A stretch of 42,033 nt of DNA from NCBI GenBank assembly GCA_035308365.1, contig DATGGU010000155.1:1-42033 (forward strand). The letters run 5' to 3'. The notes beneath the pieces were generated by a model. The model had not been told where the DNA came from. It saw nothing but the letters and a program-made list of their open reading frames with translations, and searched no databases. The stretch is from PALSA-505 sp035308365. GTDB taxonomy: Bacteria; Actinomycetota; Actinomycetes; Streptosporangiales; Streptosporangiaceae. How positions within the stretch are numbered: the first letter of the stretch is position 1; every line of letters begins with the position of its first letter. This document shows positions 39,621 through 42,033 of the stretch, piece after piece. The position numbers and the translations under genes are program-made.

Positions 39621-42033
39621 TGCGGGTGCGTGGGTCGCCGTGGCAGCGCTTGTACTTGCGTCCCGAGCCACACGGGCACGGATCGTTGCGGCCGGCCCGG
39701 GCGAATTCGCCGCCTCCCGAGGACTCGGTGTGGCGTTCGACGCCCGCCCCGCCGTCCATGGTGGGTGCCGAGTATTCGAGCTGGGCTGGCCTGCGCTGCC
39801 CGCCTGGGCCGCCACGGGCGGCGAGCCCGGCCGGGACGGCAGGCCTCACCTGCCCGCCGGCCTGTGGCTGGCCGCCCTGGGCCGCCTGGGCCTGGGCACC
39901 CTGGCCGGTCTTGGCGTGCGCGCCCTGCCGCCTGCGGCCCTGCTGTGCGGTCCTGGCGGGCTGCTGGACCGCCGCGCCCGGCTGCGCGGCAGCCTGCTGG
40001 CCGGCCGGGGGGACGTCCGCCGGAGCCTCGTCGACGATGGGGTTGTCCTGCACCTCGACCTGGACGTTGAACAGCAGGCCGACGGACTCCTCCTTGATGC
40101 CCTCCATCATGGTGTTGAACATGTCGTAGCCCTCGCGCTGATACTCGATCAGCGGGTCGCGCTGGGCCATGGCACGCAGCCCGATGCCGTCCCTGAGGTA
40201 GTCCATCTCGTAGAGGTGCTCGCGCCACTTGCGGTCCAGGACCGACAGCACCACGCGGCGCTCGAGCTCGCGCATCACTTCTGAGCCGAACTCCTGCTCG
40301 CGCCGCTCGTAGGCGGCCAGTGCGTCAGCGCGCATGGCCTCGGAGATGAAGTCGCTCGACAGCCCGTTGACCTCGCCACCGGCCTCCTCGACCAGCTGGT
40401 CGATGGTGGTCTTGACCGGGTACAGGCTGCGGAAGGCGCTCCACAGCTTCTCCAGGTCCCATTCCTCGGGGAAGCCCTCGGAGGTGGCCCCGGCGACGTA
40501 CCCGCCGACCACCTCGTCGATCATGTCCCGGATCTGGCCGGTGATGTCGGCGCCTTCGAGCACCCTGCGCCGCTCGCCGTAGATGACCTTGCGCTGGCGG
40601 TTCAGCACGTCGTCGTACTTCAGGACGTCCTTGCGGATCTCGAAGTTCTGCTGCTCGACCTGGGTCTGCGCGGACCGGATCGCCCGGGTGACGGTCTTGG
40701 ACTCGATGGGGACGTCCGGCGGCGTCTTGAGGAACTCCATGAAGTGGGCGACCTTGTCGGCGTTGAACATCCGCATCAGGTCGTCTTCGAGCGAGAGGTA
40801 GAAGCGCGACTCCCCGGGGTCGCCCTGGCGACCGGACCGGCCGCGCAACTGGTTGTCAATGCGCCGGGATTCGTGCCGTTCGGTGCCGAGCACGTACAGC
40901 CCGCCCGCGGCCACGACGGCCTCGTGCTCCTCGGTGGCCCCCCGCCTCGCCTTTTCCAGCGCTTCGGGCCAGGCCGCCTCGTAGTCCTCCGGCGTCTCCA
41001 GCGGGGACAGCCCACGCTGGTGCAGTTCCAGGTCGGCCATGAACTCGGGGTTCCCGCCGAGCATGATGTCGGTTCCCCGGCCGGCCATGTTGGTCGCGAC
41101 CGTGACTGCTCCCTTACGGCCCGCCTGAGCGACGATGGCCGCCTCACGCTCGTGGTATTTCGCGTTAAGCACCTCGTGCCGGATGCCGCGCCGCTTGAGC
41201 ATCCTCGACAGCAGCTCGGACTTCTCGACGCTGATCGTGCCGACCAGGACGGGCTGGCCGGCCCGGTTCCGCTTGGCGATGTCCTCGACCACCGCCTCGT
41301 ACTTGGCCTGCTCGGTCTGGTAGATCAGGTCCTGCTCGTCCATCCTGATCATCGGCTGGTTGGTCGGGATCGGCACCACGCCGAGTTCGTAGGTCTTCTG
41401 GAACTCGTTCGCCTCGGTCATGGCCGTTCCGGTCATTCCGGCCAGCTTCTCGTAGAGGCGGAAGTAGTTCTGCAGGGTGATCGTGGCGAGGGTCTGGTTC
41501 TCGTTCTGGATGACCACCCCCTCCTTGGCCTCGATCGCCTGGTGCATGCCCTCGTTGTAGCGGCGCCCGGCCAGGATGCGGCCGGTGTGCTCGTCCACGA
41601 TCAGGATCTCGCCGTTCATGACCACGTAGTCGCGGTCCTTCTTGAACAGCTCCTTGGCCTTGATCGCGTTGTTGAGGAAGCCGACCAGCGGGGTGTTGAC
41701 CGACTCGTAGAGGTTGTCGATGCCCAGCAGGTCCTCGACCCGCTCGACCCCGCGCTCCAGCACGCCGACGGTCTTCTTCTTCTCGTCGACCTCGTAGTCG
41801 CCCTCGCCGTCCTCGCCCCGGCGCAGCCGCGGCGCGATCTTGGCGAACTCGACGTACCAGCGGGCGCTCTGCTCGGCCGGGCCGCTGATGATCAGCGGGG
41901 TCCTGGCCTCGTCGATGAGGATGGAGTCCACCTCGTCGACGATCGCGTAGTGGTGGCCGCGCTGCACGCATTCGTCCAGCGTCCAGGCCATGTTGTCGCG
42001 CAGGTAATCGAAGCCGAATTCGTTGTTGGTGCC
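39613..42033 (-). CDS. secA: SecA, preprotein translocase ATPase (N-terminus beyond window)
   Basis: The open frame runs to the window's right edge, beginning at GTNNEFGFDYLRDNMAW, so about 210 N-terminal residues are missing. Visible are DEVDSILIDEARTPLIISGP (DEAD-type Walker B), YEKLAGMTGTAMTEA, LVGTISVEKSELLSR, ATNMAGRGTDIMLGG and RQGDPGESRFYLS. The C-terminus has a long Gln/Ala/Gly-rich linker and the zinc-binding DPCPCGSGRKYKRCHG. SecA drives proteins through SecYEG. The linker is unusually Ala/Gln-rich. It is encoded alone here. Confidence 0.96.
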   Translation of the reverse strand, partial: GTNNEFGFDYLRDNMAWTLDECVQRGHHYAIVDEVDSILIDEARTPLIISGPAEQSARWYVEFAKIAPRLRRGEDGEGDYEVDEKKKTVGVLERGVERVEDLLGIDNLYESVNTPLVGFLNNAIKAKELFKKDRDYVVMNGEILIVDEHTGRILAGRRYNEGMHQAIEAKEGVVIQNENQTLATITLQNYFRLYEKLAGMTGTAMTEANEFQKTYELGVVPIPTNQPMIRMDEQDLIYQTEQAKYEAVVEDIAKRNRAGQPVLVGTISVEKSELLSRMLKRRGIRHEVLNAKYHEREAAIVAQAGRKGAVTVATNMAGRGTDIMLGGNPEFMADLELHQRGLSPLETPEDYEAAWPEALEKARRGATEEHEAVVAAGGLYVLGTERHESRRIDNQLRGRSGRQGDPGESRFYLSLEDDLMRMFNADKVAHFMEFLKTPPDVPIESKTVTRAIRSAQTQVEQQNFEIRKDVLKYDDVLNRQRKVIYGERRRVLEGADITGQIRDMIDEVVGGYVAGATSEGFPEEWDLEKLWSAFRSLYPVKTTIDQLVEEAGGEVNGLSSDFISEAMRADALAAYERREQEFGSEVMRELERRVVLSVLDRKWREHLYEMDYLRDGIGLRAMAQRDPLIEYQREGYDMFNTMMEGIKEESVGLLFNVQVEVQDNPIVDEAPADVPPAGQQAAAQPGAAVQQPARTAQQGRRRQGAHAKTGQGAQAQAAQGGQPQAGGQVRPAVPAGLAARGGPGGQRRPAQLEYSAPTMDGGAGVERHTESSGGGEFARAGRNDPCPCGSGRKYKRCHGDPRTRTA

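Overview
The window is GC-rich actinobacterial chromosome. The markers are an AdnAB helicase-nuclease pair, MoeZ, a mycosin-type protease, an F420/luciferase-like oxidoreductase, a Rv3235-like protein next to secA, and many GTG starts with GGAGG-type ribosome sites. The family or genus cannot be fixed from the sequence. No tRNA, rRNA or CRISPR array was seen.

Region 1 (about 1-7.8 kb) is accessory DNA of mixed base composition. It opens with the 3' end of a probable insertion sequence, then a cluster of AACTAG-type repeats, a small membrane protein and an MFS exporter. From 2.9 to 7.8 kb lies a striking array of short genes. Three paralogous ribbon-helix-helix (RHH) proteins (3451, 4499, 7047), and a possible decayed fourth (7566), each have their own AT-rich promoter with inverted repeats. 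Three of these four units end in a strong hairpin. Two RHH genes are divergent from pairs of tiny overlapping genes, and small one- or two-helix membrane proteins sit beside them. This is the best candidate for an undescribed system.

Region 2 (7.9-18.7 kb) carries a PHP/CehA-like metallohydrolase, a NaeI-like restriction endonuclease with no methyltransferase in view, a luciferase-like oxidoreductase, an M20 dipeptidase coupled to NudC, a 25-bp tandem repeat, a secreted GH18 chitinase, a PadR-DUF1707 operon, and a stand-alone SagB-like oxidoreductase with a tandem duplication at its 3' end.

Region 3 (18.7-25.5 kb) has a glyoxalase-like protein and a short UvrA paralogue. A four-gene envelope module follows: cupredoxin lipoprotein, exported phosphoesterase, ECF sigma factor and Rieske protein. 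A PLP-dependent deaminase/desulfhydrase converges on it.

Region 4 (25.5-42 kb) is more core-like: adnA-adnB (double-strand-break resection), an alkyltransferase-like protein, a mycosin and its coupled membrane partner, an ECF sigma factor with an anti-sigma-like protein ending in octapeptide repeats, moeZ (sulfur transfer), a Rv3235-like protein and the C-terminal part of secA, which runs off the right edge.
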